This document shows positions 48,156 through 57,144 of a stretch of DNA of 64,000 nucleotides, piece after piece; positions within the stretch are counted from its first letter, which is position 1; each line of letters starts with the position of its first letter. The notes under the pieces are model-generated. The model was not told where the DNA came from and searched no databases. It was given only the letters and a program-made list of their open reading frames with translations. The translations under genes were made by a program, and so were the position numbers. This DNA is from a bacterium (GTDB lineage Bacteria; Bacteroidota; Ignavibacteria; Ignavibacteriales; Ignavibacteriaceae): assembly GCA_016716565.1 (NCBI GenBank), contig JADJWC010000002.1, positions 372,001 through 436,000 on the forward strand. The letters run 5' to 3'.

Positions 48156-48680
48156 ATGAGCAGGATAACACCAAAATTCTGGATACTTACTTTAATGATT
48201 TTTGCTGCTGCATTTGTAAGATTACTTCCCCATCCGCCTAACTTTGCACCAATTGCTGCTATGGCATTATTTGGAGGAGCATACTTCAATAAAAAATGGG
48301 CGGCGTTTCTTGTCCCGCTTGCAGCGATGTTTGTTACAGATCTGATCCTCGGTTTCCACGAGACCATGTGGGCAGTCTATTTAAGCTTTGCACTGATTGT
48401 TGTTCTTGGAATAACAATGCTTAAGGAGAAGAAAGTAGGTAATATCTTTTTTGCATCTGTTATTTCGTCAGTCAGCTTTTTTATCATAACAAACTTTGGC
48501 ATCTGGATTTCAACAGGATATTATGAAAAGACCGGTGCTGGATTAGCTGCTTGCTATACTGCAGCAATTCCTTTCTTCCATCAGACATTGTTGAGCGATT
48601 TATTTTTTGTTGGAATTTTGTTTGGACTTTATCATTTAGCCAAACAGAAATTACCACAGTTGGCTGAAATAAAAGCTTAA
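48156..48680 (+). CDS. Small membrane protein resembling DUF6580 / transporter S-component-like proteins
   Basis: 174 residues with five to six membrane helices. Features are RLLPHPPNFAPIAAMALFGGAYF near the N-terminus, then FVTDLILGFHETMWAVY, and a final KQKLPQLAE tail. The PPNFAPIAAMALFGG region and the small size match a family of unknown-function proteins often found next to B12 receptors, and the fold looks like substrate-binding S components of ECF transporters. A role in vitamin or cofactor uptake is inferred from position only. It starts with AGGAA before the ATG and ends at a terminator. Confidence 0.65.
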   Translation: MSRITPKFWILTLMIFAAAFVRLLPHPPNFAPIAAMALFGGAYFNKKWAAFLVPLAAMFVTDLILGFHETMWAVYLSFALIVVLGITMLKEKKVGNIFFASVISSVSFFIITNFGIWISTGYYEKTGAGLAACYTAAIPFFHQTLLSDLFFVGILFGLYHLAKQKLPQLAEIKA

Positions 48681-48685
48681 AAATC

Positions 48686-48713
48686 AGGCGGCGGTTATGC
48701 CGCCTTTCTTTTT
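48686..48713 (+). terminator. Rho-independent terminator
   Basis: AGGCGGC (48686-48692) pairs with GCCGCCT (48699-48705) around GGTTAT, then TTTCTTTTT. It ends four bases before the next ATG. Confidence 0.88.
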
Positions 48714-48717
48714 CTCA

Positions 48718-49491
48718 ATGAACTACAAACCTTTACTAATTGATTTTGATGGCGTTCTGAAAATTGGAAATTCCCCTGCTTCAGATGTAGAGGAATTTTT
48801 TCAATTCATCGAAGAGAATAAAATCCCTTCATGTATACTAAGTAATTCTACTCTAAGAACCGGTGAGATGGTTAAAGAATTTTTTGCTGGTAATAATATT
48901 GAACTTAAAATTCCTGCTATCACTGCATTCGATGCAACTCTATCTTTCGTTAAAAGGAATTATAACAGAGTACAAGTTTACTGCCGCGATTATCTGATTC
49001 ATCACTTTGAAGGAATGATTGATGTGAAAAATCCTGAAGCGATTGTCATCGGTGATATTGAGGACAGATGGAATTATCAGATAGTAAATGACATCTTCAA
49101 AAAAGTTTCTGCTGGTGCAGACCTGGTCGCAATGCACAAGAATAAATTCTGGAACCCTCACGGTGAATTACTGATTGATGCAGGTGCTTTCATCACCGGG
49201 ATAGAATTTGCTTCGGGCAAAGATGCTATTGTGATTGGAAAACCATCACAACATTTTTTCAAAGAAGCCCTCGAAAATATAGGTCGTAAAATAGATAATG
49301 GATTTTATATGATTGGAGATGATCTTGAAAATGATATTATTGCTTCACAACGGATTGGCGGAACGGGAATTCTCATTTACACCGGGAAAACTAGATTTCC
49401 TTTCAATAATTCTATTAATTTAAAACTAGATTTTGAAGCACACTCATTGAATGATGCAGCTTCAATTATACAGCGGGAATTTCGGCATTAG
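48718..49491 (+). CDS. HAD-superfamily phosphatase (subclass IIA, NagD/LHPP-like)
   Basis: 257 residues from ATG 48718; the earlier in-frame start at 48697 lies in the terminator. Motif I is LIDFDGVLKIG (nucleophile and acid/base Asp), motif II CILSNSTLRT, motif III Lys in VIGKPSQHF, and motif IV MIGDDLENDI. The cap sits between motifs II and III. This is the class IIA arrangement of NagD, pNPPase and LHPP-like enzymes. The substrate is unknown. Its last 26 bases overlap the ATP-grasp gene on the other strand. Confidence 0.9.
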   Translation: MNYKPLLIDFDGVLKIGNSPASDVEEFFQFIEENKIPSCILSNSTLRTGEMVKEFFAGNNIELKIPAITAFDATLSFVKRNYNRVQVYCRDYLIHHFEGMIDVKNPEAIVIGDIEDRWNYQIVNDIFKKVSAGADLVAMHKNKFWNPHGELLIDAGAFITGIEFASGKDAIVIGKPSQHFFKEALENIGRKIDNGFYMIGDDLENDIIASQRIGGTGILIYTGKTRFPFNNSINLKLDFEAHSLNDAASIIQREFRH

Positions 49492-50551
49492 CTTTTTGAA
49501 TCTTTCCCCTTCTCAAAGCATACTTTACAATTCGTTTCAGTGCCTGAGCATAGCTCATTCCTGCATGCGCAGCAGATCTCATAAATCCTGCACCTTCCGT
49601 AATGTCAGGATTTGGATTTACTTCAAGCACATAAAGCTTGTTTTCTTTGGAGAAACGCATGTCAACTCTTGCATAATCTCTGCAGCTCATCACTTTAAAT
49701 GCTTTAAATGCAATTTCTTTAGCTCTCTTTTCAATTTTTTGCGGAAGCGGTGCAGGGCAGATCGGAATTGTTTTATGATATGATTCGTGGTGCGGATCCC
49801 ACTTAGCCTGGTAACTCACGATATTATGTAAATGATCAGGCATTGCTGAAAAGTCAATTTCACTTATTGGTAAAACGCGAAGTCTTTTATCACCCATAAC
49901 CGCAACATTTAATTCCCTGCCTTCAATAAACTCTTCAACCAAGGCAGGCTGATTGAAGTGCTTTAATACATATTCAATCCTCTTTCTGAGTTCTTTGCCA
50001 TTCTTGACTATCGATTCGTTTTCAATGCCGACACTAGCATCTTCAAAGGCGGGTTTAACTAATAGCGGATATTTAAGCCGATGCGGATACTTCGTTGATT
50101 TCACCTGAACTATAAAAAATCGAGGGATTCTAATCCCTGCTGAACTTAGCAACCTTTTAGCAAGTATTTTGTTTTGACAATTAGCTAGACCCATAGCTGG
50201 TGCGCCTGTATAGGGTATGCCTATCAGTTCATACAATCCTACCACATTCATCTCTAGTCGTGGATTATCCTTGTAAATTTCAACAAAATTAAAGATGACA
50301 TCCGGTTTGTCCTCTTTGAGATGTTTAAGTAAAAGGTCGAGGTTATCCTTAATATTCAACGTATAAGCATTAAAGCCGACCGAAGTAAGCTTTTGAGCAA
50401 TATAATCATACTCCTCCATTGGAGTCGTTTTATCAACCTCAAAATAAGTCTTAAATTCAAGTTCCTTAGGCTCCGGCTCAGATGTTTTACGGTACATTTC
50501 CGGCTGGGCTTCATTGTAGATGACTGCTACTTTTATTTTGGGTCTTCGCAT
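49466..50551 (-). CDS. ATP-grasp ligase resembling D-alanine-D-alanine ligase
   Basis: 361 residues. The N-terminal domain at about 1-110 (PKIKVAVIYNEAQ) is followed by a hinge with YELIGIPYTGAPAMGLANCQNK, then LLVKPAFEDASVGI and LVEEFIEGRELNVAVMG. The last part has DYARVDMRFSKENKLYVLEVNPNPDI. These are the ATP/Mg-binding residues of the D-Ala-D-Ala ligase family, with EVNPNPD the metal-binding Glu/Asn. It is longer than typical Ddl and the N-terminus differs, so the ligation partners are uncertain. It is divergent from a C39-like peptidase gene and sits beside an isochorismatase-like hydrolase. Confidence 0.85.
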   Translation of the reverse strand: MRRPKIKVAVIYNEAQPEMYRKTSEPEPKELEFKTYFEVDKTTPMEEYDYIAQKLTSVGFNAYTLNIKDNLDLLLKHLKEDKPDVIFNFVEIYKDNPRLEMNVVGLYELIGIPYTGAPAMGLANCQNKILAKRLLSSAGIRIPRFFIVQVKSTKYPHRLKYPLLVKPAFEDASVGIENESIVKNGKELRKRIEYVLKHFNQPALVEEFIEGRELNVAVMGDKRLRVLPISEIDFSAMPDHLHNIVSYQAKWDPHHESYHKTIPICPAPLPQKIEKRAKEIAFKAFKVMSCRDYARVDMRFSKENKLYVLEVNPNPDITEGAGFMRSAAHAGMSYAQALKRIVKYALRRGKIQKANAEIPAV

Positions 50552-50646
50552 GTCACAAATTTAAAGATATTTTTTTTGGAATAGAAGAAATAATGCTGAC
50601 TAATTCATTCTGATTAATTAGATTTGAGCCCTGAATAATTTAGATC

Positions 50647-51486
50647 ATGAGCTTCTACCCTCAACCAAATAAATACCAGTGTGGACCGTTCGCATTAAAG
50701 TATGCTCTTGTAATGCTTGGAATTTTTACGAGCGAGAAATCAATCGCAAGGAAAGCAGGCAGCTCCTGGTGGCATGGAACTGATGAACTTGGATTAGAAG
50801 AAGCTGCAAAATTTTACGATTGCAGATTTAAATATTTCCGTCGTGAAGTCGGACAGGATGCAATTAAAGTACTTATCCAGCATTTGAAGAGAGGATTTCC
50901 ATGCATACTTAGTGTTGATAAATGGGGTCACTGGATTACAGTTATTAACTGGCAGCAGGGAAAATTTATTTTGATGGATAGCTCAAAGGATAAAGTCATC
51001 CAGATATATTCAGCAAAGCAGTTGATAAGCAGATGGAAGTTTATTGATCCTGATGATGAGTTTAAAAGCTTCGATGGCTATGCTCTGATTCCAAACTTCA
51101 AACCGAGAACAAGAGCAAAGTTTACTCTTGCGAAAGCAAGATATGTAATGCAGAAAAAAAATTCAGAACTTGCCAAACACTGGGATACTTACTTCAATGA
51201 TTTAATTTCGATATGCAAACCGAGAACGGCAACATCAATTCATACAATTTCATTCGGTGAGTTTTTGCGAAGATATGAAAAGATGATAATCGAAGAAGTT
51301 GTTTACTGGCATGGAATTCCAACCTACAATGAGCTGAGAAAAATTGTCGACAAGATGAAGTTTATTGCAGATGTGTATAACCTGATCATCTACATTGATG
51401 AACACAAAAAGGCTTTGGTGGATATAACCAGTCTTTTAATGATGTATGCCTGCGGTAAATATGGGATGGAAAAAATTTACGCATAA
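50647..51486 (+). CDS. C39-like papain-fold cysteine peptidase
   Basis: 279 residues without a signal peptide. Residues 1-130 form the C39-type papain-like fold: KYQCGPFALKYAL, with Q11 and catalytic C12; KWGHWITVI, with H95; and LMDSSKD, with D111. The last 140 residues are helical and basic with no recognised domain. Family members cut leader peptides at GG sites or act as intracellular proteases. No ABC exporter domain is fused here. It is divergent from the ATP-grasp gene, so a peptide-processing partnership is possible but unproved. Confidence 0.78.
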   Translation: MSFYPQPNKYQCGPFALKYALVMLGIFTSEKSIARKAGSSWWHGTDELGLEEAAKFYDCRFKYFRREVGQDAIKVLIQHLKRGFPCILSVDKWGHWITVINWQQGKFILMDSSKDKVIQIYSAKQLISRWKFIDPDDEFKSFDGYALIPNFKPRTRAKFTLAKARYVMQKKNSELAKHWDTYFNDLISICKPRTATSIHTISFGEFLRRYEKMIIEEVVYWHGIPTYNELRKIVDKMKFIADVYNLIIYIDEHKKALVDITSLLMMYACGKYGMEKIYA

Positions 51487-51500
51487 TCTTTAATCTAAAA

Positions 51501-52067
51501 ATGAGTGAAGTAAAACGATTCAGCAAATTACTTAAAACTGAAACATCAGCACTACTGATAATAGATATTCAGGAAAGAATCCTGCCGGTTATTAATAATT
51601 ACCAGATGGTTGTTGATAATACTTTAAAGCTCATCAAAGGATTCAAAGTTTTAAGTTTACCGATTTACTACACAGAACAATACCCAAAAGGACTTGGTCC
51701 AACGACTAAAACAATAACCGATGAACTTGGAGGTTTGAAGCCATTCGATAAAATGTCATTCAGCTGCTCAGGTGCAGGGGAATTGTTCAATGAATTCAAA
51801 AAGAAAAACTTAACACAAATAATTGTATGCGGGGTCGAATCTCACGTCTGTGTTCAGCAAACAGTTTTAGATTTAATTGAAAACGGATTGCAGGTAAACC
51901 TCGCTGCCGATGCCGTTTCATCACGTAAAGAAATTGATTACCGTACTGCTCTCGATCGAATGAGACATCACGGTGTTGAAGTGACGACAACAGAGGCAAT
52001 CCTTTTCGAACTTCTGAATGTCTGCGGTACTCCCCAGTTTAAGGAGGTTTCAAAGATTGTTAAATAG
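51501..52067 (+). CDS. Isochorismatase-family cysteine hydrolase
   Basis: 188 residues. The catalytic triad is visible: D22 in LLIIDIQERILPV, K84 in KPFDKMSF, and C117 in CGVESHVCVQ with the usual cis-peptide segment. The C-terminal AVSSRKEIDYRTALDRMRHHGVEVTTTE is typical of YcaC/nicotinamidase-like members. The substrate (nicotinamide, isochorismate or another amide) is unknown. It starts 14 bases after the C39-like peptidase gene and is co-transcribed. The 255 bases that follow hold no gene I can support. Confidence 0.88.
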   Translation: MSEVKRFSKLLKTETSALLIIDIQERILPVINNYQMVVDNTLKLIKGFKVLSLPIYYTEQYPKGLGPTTKTITDELGGLKPFDKMSFSCSGAGELFNEFKKKNLTQIIVCGVESHVCVQQTVLDLIENGLQVNLAADAVSSRKEIDYRTALDRMRHHGVEVTTTEAILFELLNVCGTPQFKEVSKIVK

Positions 52068-52322
52068 TATTTCAAAGATTAGCCGCATTCCACAAAGCAC
52101 TCACTAACCAGCCTTCAACTTTTTCATTAGCAACTGTTAAATTTTATAACAGCAAAAAAAAATTGCGATTTGCTATGATTTCTGAATGCACTTTGTAATT
52201 TTTACTATAAATCACTCAAAATCACACAGTATTTCCACACCTTCATAATTCACAGATGGCACACGGCTTGCCATAACTAGATGTTGACAAGTAAGTTTAA
52301 AATGAATTGAACAAACAGCCGA

Positions 52323-53552
52323 TTGAATAATGCATCAGTAAATACTCACCCAATTGTGGAAGAAGCCCTAAAGAATTTTTTCGACAAATCTTCCAGAAAA
52401 GAATTCGTTGATAAGCTTTTCATCGATACAATTCAAAAGGACATTGCGAAGGAAAGTGCGAAGGATCGAATTGTTGATATCAGTACTTCTTCCCAAACAC
52501 GTTTCCAGATTGATCAGCTCATCACTTTTGCTGAAACCAGAATGGATGAAGAAAAGTATATTCAGTTTTTAATTCATATAGGTCAGCACACAATCATTGC
52601 TGGTGAAAACCCAATCGCACTGGAAATCCATGAAAAACTAATTCGACTGTGTAATGATAAAGTTGAGATGGCAGATATCAGAGCAAACGCACTTCTTTCA
52701 ATCGGAGAAATATACAGTCGTCAGGCTCAATGGGAATTAAGCATCAGCTATCTCGATAAATCAATTAAGATTTTCAGAGATGAAAATGACACAAAAGGAA
52801 ATATTCATTGTCAGAATATTCTCGGAACAATTCACGGTGATCAGGGAAATCTGAATAAAGCGAAAGAGCATTTTGAGAATGCACTAAGTGCTTTGCAGGA
52901 AGTTGATGATATTGCTCTTATCGGAACTATCGAAATTAATCTCGGCATAATCAATAATATGCAGGGTAATTATAATGAAGCTCTGTCATACCTCAAGCGA
53001 GCACTTTTGAATTTCGAAAAAGTTGGTGACATCAAAAGAATAGCTGAAATAAAACAAAACCTCGGAATGGTCTACACTAAGAAAAAGGAATACTCAGCAG
53101 CAATAAATGAATTTAATGAGAGCATCGAGCTTTCAATCCGTTCAAGCTATTTACAAAACCTTGGAATCGCTTACATCAATAAAGCATTTGTTTATCTGCA
53201 GCAAGGTGATTTCGATTTTGCAGGAGCTTTTGCAAATAAATCGATGGAAATTGCTAACAAGATAAACGACAAATTATCAATTGCTGAAGTTTATAAGATT
53301 AAAGGAATAATTAGCAGACATAAAAACAATATTGATGCTTCCGAAAATTCACTACTAACTGCTTACAGACTGAACAAAGATCTGAACAATCAGCTTAATT
53401 TAGCAGAGGTTGCCTGCGAACTTGGAATTTTGTTCAAGAAAAAAGGTGAGCGGGCTACAGCAGATAAATATCTCAACGAAGCCCTTGGGTATTTTAAGAA
53501 AATAGATTCCAAAGCAGATATTTCCTATCTTGAAAGGTTGATGGCTGATTAG
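52323..53552 (+). CDS. Tetratricopeptide-repeat protein
   Basis: 409 residues from TTG 52323. No ATG is available in frame, and a stop lies 15 bases upstream. No signal peptide or membrane helix is seen. Residues about 1-100 are helical; from about 115 onwards there are seven TPR-like units (ALLSIGEIYSRQAQWELSIS, NILGTIHGDQGNLNKAK, EINLGIINNMQGNYNEA, IKQNLGMVYTKKKEYSAA and others). These form a superhelix for protein contacts, similar to TPRs that follow histidine-kinase or sigma-type regulators. No enzyme domain is present. The start codon is the least certain part. Confidence 0.8.
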   Translation: MNNASVNTHPIVEEALKNFFDKSSRKEFVDKLFIDTIQKDIAKESAKDRIVDISTSSQTRFQIDQLITFAETRMDEEKYIQFLIHIGQHTIIAGENPIALEIHEKLIRLCNDKVEMADIRANALLSIGEIYSRQAQWELSISYLDKSIKIFRDENDTKGNIHCQNILGTIHGDQGNLNKAKEHFENALSALQEVDDIALIGTIEINLGIINNMQGNYNEALSYLKRALLNFEKVGDIKRIAEIKQNLGMVYTKKKEYSAAINEFNESIELSIRSSYLQNLGIAYINKAFVYLQQGDFDFAGAFANKSMEIANKINDKLSIAEVYKIKGIISRHKNNIDASENSLLTAYRLNKDLNNQLNLAEVACELGILFKKKGERATADKYLNEALGYFKKIDSKADISYLERLMAD

Positions 53553-53630
53553 GATTTTATTTTACTACTTTAGTTCCAGCCTTAAATAACCTTCTCGAAG
53601 AAAAAACAAAGAACTAATCAAATCGATAAT

Positions 53631-53660
53631 AAAAAAACCTGCCCATTGATTGAGCAGGTT
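53631..53660 (-). terminator. Terminator of the Yip1 gene
   Basis: AACCTGC (53636-53642) pairs with GCAGGTT (53654-53660). On the minus strand it is followed by a run of seven U. Confidence 0.85.
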
Positions 53661-53680
53661 AAATGAAATCTTAATTTATT

Positions 53681-54274
53681 TTAATAACCTGACATCGCTG
53701 AAAGCAAACTCAAGCCAAAAATAGCCATAAATACTGCAGTCAGAATTGCAGCAATTACAAAGTATACTACTAACAGAATGATTATACTCACAATAAGATA
53801 ACCAACTTTTTTATCTTCGGGTGTTTTCATAATCGGTGACAGTCCAAGATACATTAAAAATAAACCATACAAGCCGATTAATCCTGCAAGCCATCCAATG
53901 GTAGGTAAAATATTTAGTATACCTGCTATCCAAACCGGTGTCATTGAATAAGCAACGAGTTGAACAGCTCTACCCATGTTCTTTTGAGAACCAAAACTCG
54001 GTGCCAGCGCATCTATAACAAATCCAGCTATCAGAACTGAAAGAAATGCATTAATCAACTGGACAAGTCCCATAGCTATTCCATAGCTAAATGAGGTGAA
54101 TCCAAGTATTCCTATTACACCCCAACCGATTATAGCTGCAATGGTCGGAATCAATGCCAGAGGCAATACATAACCAAAAAGAATTTGCTGAATATTAGGT
54201 TCTTCTGCAGCAACAGCATCCCATTCTGTTTTGGGAGTTATGATAATATTTTTTGCCCGCTCCACGAGGTTCAT
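53681..54274 (-). CDS. Yip1-family membrane protein
   Basis: 197 residues with a short cytoplasmic N-terminus (LVERAKNIIITPKTEWD) typical of bacterial Yip1 proteins. Five helices follow (PLALIPTIAAIIGWGVIGIL, VQLINAFLSVLIAGFVIDAL, SMTPVWIAGILNILP, LIGLYGLFLMYLGL, IILLVVYFVIAAILTAVF). Their function in bacteria is unclear. It ends at a good terminator and lies downstream of the interrupted lipoprotein gene on the same strand, 42 bases away. Confidence 0.85.
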   Translation of the reverse strand: MNLVERAKNIIITPKTEWDAVAAEEPNIQQILFGYVLPLALIPTIAAIIGWGVIGILGFTSFSYGIAMGLVQLINAFLSVLIAGFVIDALAPSFGSQKNMGRAVQLVAYSMTPVWIAGILNILPTIGWLAGLIGLYGLFLMYLGLSPIMKTPEDKKVGYLIVSIIILLVVYFVIAAILTAVFMAIFGLSLLSAMSGY

Positions 54275-54316
54275 AAAACGCTCCTTTTATGTTGATGAAT
54301 TTGAAAGAGAAAATTA

Positions 54317-54976
54317 TTATTCGCTTACCGGATTTGCTTCCCGCATTGATTCCAGTTTACCGATATCTATTTGATCCAAAGCTGATTTAATTTCATCCAT
54401 TGGAACATTATTTCCATTAACTGAAACCATAAATCTTCCCGACACTAAAACTTCAATGCTGCCATATTCTCCCTGGCTGTCATATTTTTCATATGCTTTA
54501 TGACCTTTGTACTTGATAGTTTTCTCATAACCGGTTTCAGACTCTTTATCGATATCAGCCATCGCCCAACCCCAGGCAGCGATTCCTGCAAATCCTGTCG
54601 CACCTGAAATATCAGTAATTTCAATATCAATTCGTTTTGAATAATCCCCATTGTTATAATCTGCTTCGGCTTTAGAGACAGTAAATCCCATTGCTCCTGT
54701 TTTTTCACCTTCAGCATTTGCTCTTTTCTAATCACCCAGTGATTCGGGTAGCAATGCTTTCAGATCTCTGAAATCAACAACATCGTACTTTTTTCCTTCT
54801 TCATATCCTTTCTGGACTTCTTTCATATTATCAACAAAATCGTCAAGACCTTTTATGCCGGTCTTTTCTTCAGACTCATTTTTTTGTTGTTCATTTGGTT
54901 GGTTATTGTCTCCTTTTCCGCAGCCGGCAAGAAACAATATTGATAATAAAAACAGACAGGAAATAAATTTCCACAT
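54317..54976 (-). pseudogene. Lipoprotein gene interrupted by an in-frame amber codon
   Basis: Two reading frames that share one phase: 54728-54976 (82 residues; lipoprotein signal LFLAGCGKGD, then a charged helical linker ending LLPESLGD) and 54317-54691 (124 residues; SKAEADYNNGDYSKRIDIEITD, then a domain ending MREANPVSE). Between them lies a single TAG (54730-54728), after which the same frame continues KRANAEGEKTGAMGF. A one-base change from TTG or AAG would restore a single protein of about 219 residues. Either the gene is a pseudogene, the base is wrong, or the stop is read through. The domain function is unknown. Confidence 0.75.
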
Positions 54977-55156
54977 GATGAGACCTCCTATTAATTAAAA
55001 ATTAGTTTGTTGGTCAAAGGATGTTTAGCCCTCACAATCCTCATCTAAATCTTCTATAATTAAAAGTATCCTTTTAGATACTCTATAAAACTTAGTAAAA
55101 TTAGCTGTTGGAAACAATAGTTGTTCAATCCTTTTAGCTGATGAGTGTATCAATAT

Positions 55157-56341
55157 TTAGAACGAATATTTAATTCTTGCGTAAAATGAAGTTCCGAATT
55201 CACCATACTGAGTTAATGATTCCCCTTTAAAAAAATTAGTTATTAAAAACAGATCGAGATTTGTAATTACTGAATAGTTTATTGATGGAACTATTACGAA
55301 AGATTTATCATCGGGATTAAATATTCCGTAAAGTGTTCCTCTGAGCAAGGGTGTGATGTCATATGAAAATTCCTGATACAGAGACCATCTCGCCGCCGAA
55401 AGCATTCCTAACGAAAGTGCTTCTTCCTGGAATAAAAGTGTGTTGGATGTTTTTCCATTATTGTTATACAGAATTTCTGTATGAATGTAAAAAGTGTTTG
55501 GGAAAGTATAATCTCCCGATAGTGCCATTGAAACAAGCGGCTTATCCCAGGACGAAATTGATGATTCACCGGACTGCATATAAATTGAATTTGTATCCGG
55601 CTCATTTGGTGCCTGGCTTACAAGAATCTCTCCGCGAAAACCTGCATCAAGAACATCCCCTGCCCAGCTAAAACCAGTAAGCCATCTTTTAAACCTTACT
55701 CCTGCAATAAGATTAAAATCATAGTTCCATTCATTCAAGCTCCAAAGTCCTGCTAAGATCTGGTTATTAGGATCCTTTGCCGGCTGATATGCAACATCGA
55801 ATCTTGTAACAGGACCAGTGTAATACTGAAGTCTGACTGCATCTGTTGCGGGTAGTTCTTCATAATCAAAATTCAAAACATTACGTGGATTAAAAAGATC
55901 AGTCGGATTCCAAACCCAGCAGGTTCCCCATGCTACTCTTTGTCTGCCGAGTGTTGCTTGTAAGTTATCTTTAATATATTCAATCCATATTCGGTCCGCT
56001 TCAATATACCCTAAAGACTTTTCTGATTCCCAGAGGATTGCATCGAGCTCAGCAAAATCGTGCTGTGTTTGAATCAGTTCACCAAAGTCAGGAATCCTTT
56101 CAACTGATTCACCATAAAATGCCCTGAATCTTATTTCTAAAGCAGCGGTTAAATTTTCGATTGCATACCATTTAGTATTTAATCGAAGATGAATTAAGTT
56201 GTCATTTAATCGATCATCAATTCTGGGAATTTTAGAAGTGCTGAAGAGATATTTTGCATAGCCATTATATTCAAATGGAGATAGCTGTGCAAAAGACATA
56301 TTAATATTAAACAGCATTATAAGAATTAACTTATTTTTCAT
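55157..56341 (-). CDS. Outer-membrane porin-like beta-barrel (DUF1302-like)
   Basis: 394 residues with a signal peptide ending SFAQL. The body is strand-rich with features of large outer-membrane barrels: LGRQRVAWGTCWVWNPTDLFNP, which resembles DUF1302-type porins; repeated amphipathic strands; and a C-terminal FGTSFYARIKYSF ending in Phe. It lies last in a minus-strand cluster with an ABC ATPase, two FtsX-type permeases and a LolA-like protein. It may be the outer-membrane part of that export route, or a separate lipid-like substrate channel. Confidence 0.72.
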   Translation of the reverse strand: MKNKLILIMLFNINMSFAQLSPFEYNGYAKYLFSTSKIPRIDDRLNDNLIHLRLNTKWYAIENLTAALEIRFRAFYGESVERIPDFGELIQTQHDFAELDAILWESEKSLGYIEADRIWIEYIKDNLQATLGRQRVAWGTCWVWNPTDLFNPRNVLNFDYEELPATDAVRLQYYTGPVTRFDVAYQPAKDPNNQILAGLWSLNEWNYDFNLIAGVRFKRWLTGFSWAGDVLDAGFRGEILVSQAPNEPDTNSIYMQSGESSISSWDKPLVSMALSGDYTFPNTFYIHTEILYNNNGKTSNTLLFQEEALSLGMLSAARWSLYQEFSYDITPLLRGTLYGIFNPDDKSFVIVPSINYSVITNLDLFLITNFFKGESLTQYGEFGTSFYARIKYSF

Positions 56342-56417
56342 TTTATTTTTTCTTGATTGGTCTAATGATTATGTCTGGATAAATATATCAACCGTTAACT
56401 AATCAAGATTACTTATT

Positions 56418-57107
56418 TCATTTCCGTTTCACTTCATCCTTCTCAACCATACCATCATGTAAAGTAACAACGCGATAAGCTCTGTCAATTACTCTCTGAT
56501 CGTGAGTCGAAAAAACAAAAGTCATATTAAAATCTTTATTCAGCTTTTCCATCAAGTCCAAAAGTGAATCCGCTGCAGCTGAATCCAGATTTGCTGTAGG
56601 TTCATCTGCAAGAACAAACGACGGTTTTGATGCAAGTGCTCTCGCAACAGCTATTCTTTGCTGTTGACCGCCTGATAGTTCAGAAGGCTTGTTGTCTATT
56701 CTGTCACCCAAACCAACTGCTGTCAACAATTCAATTGATCTTTTTTCTCTTTCTGATTTACTAATCCCTTGCAAAAGCATAATGAACTCGACATTTTCTT
56801 TTGCTGTAAATACGGGGATAAGATTGTACGCTTGAAATACAAACCCGATATGATGAAGTCTGAAATTAACAAGCTCGTCTGGTTTGTAGGTTGATAAATC
56901 AACATCGTCAATCACAACACTGCCCGATGAGGGATTATCTAATCCACCAACAATGTTAAGTAATGTGGTTTTTCCTGAGCCGGATGGACCAACAATTGCA
57001 GTGAATTCACCGATTTCGATTTGAAGATTAATTTCATTCAATGCTTTAACAGGAATGGCTGTTCCATCATAGATTTTTGTTACCTTATTTATATGAATTA
57101 ATGACAT
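56418..57107 (-). CDS. ABC transporter ATP-binding protein (LolD/MacB type)
   Basis: 229 residues. Walker A GPSGSGKT is at 40-47, the signature LSGGQ at 144-148, and Walker B FVLADEP with D168-E169. FSTHDQRVI provides the switch His. The overall length and sequence match the LolD/MacB/FtsE group, which powers lipoprotein or membrane-protein extraction. GGAG lies eight bases before the ATG. Its permease partners are the two FtsX-like genes further upstream in the operon; the S23-type gene separates them. Confidence 0.92.
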   Translation of the reverse strand: MSLIHINKVTKIYDGTAIPVKALNEINLQIEIGEFTAIVGPSGSGKTTLLNIVGGLDNPSSGSVVIDDVDLSTYKPDELVNFRLHHIGFVFQAYNLIPVFTAKENVEFIMLLQGISKSEREKRSIELLTAVGLGDRIDNKPSELSGGQQQRIAVARALASKPSFVLADEPTANLDSAAADSLLDLMEKLNKDFNMTFVFSTHDQRVIDRAYRVVTLHDGMVEKDEVKRK

Positions 57108-57144
57108 AAATACTCCTAATAATCATCAGCTTCGCAACCGGCAT

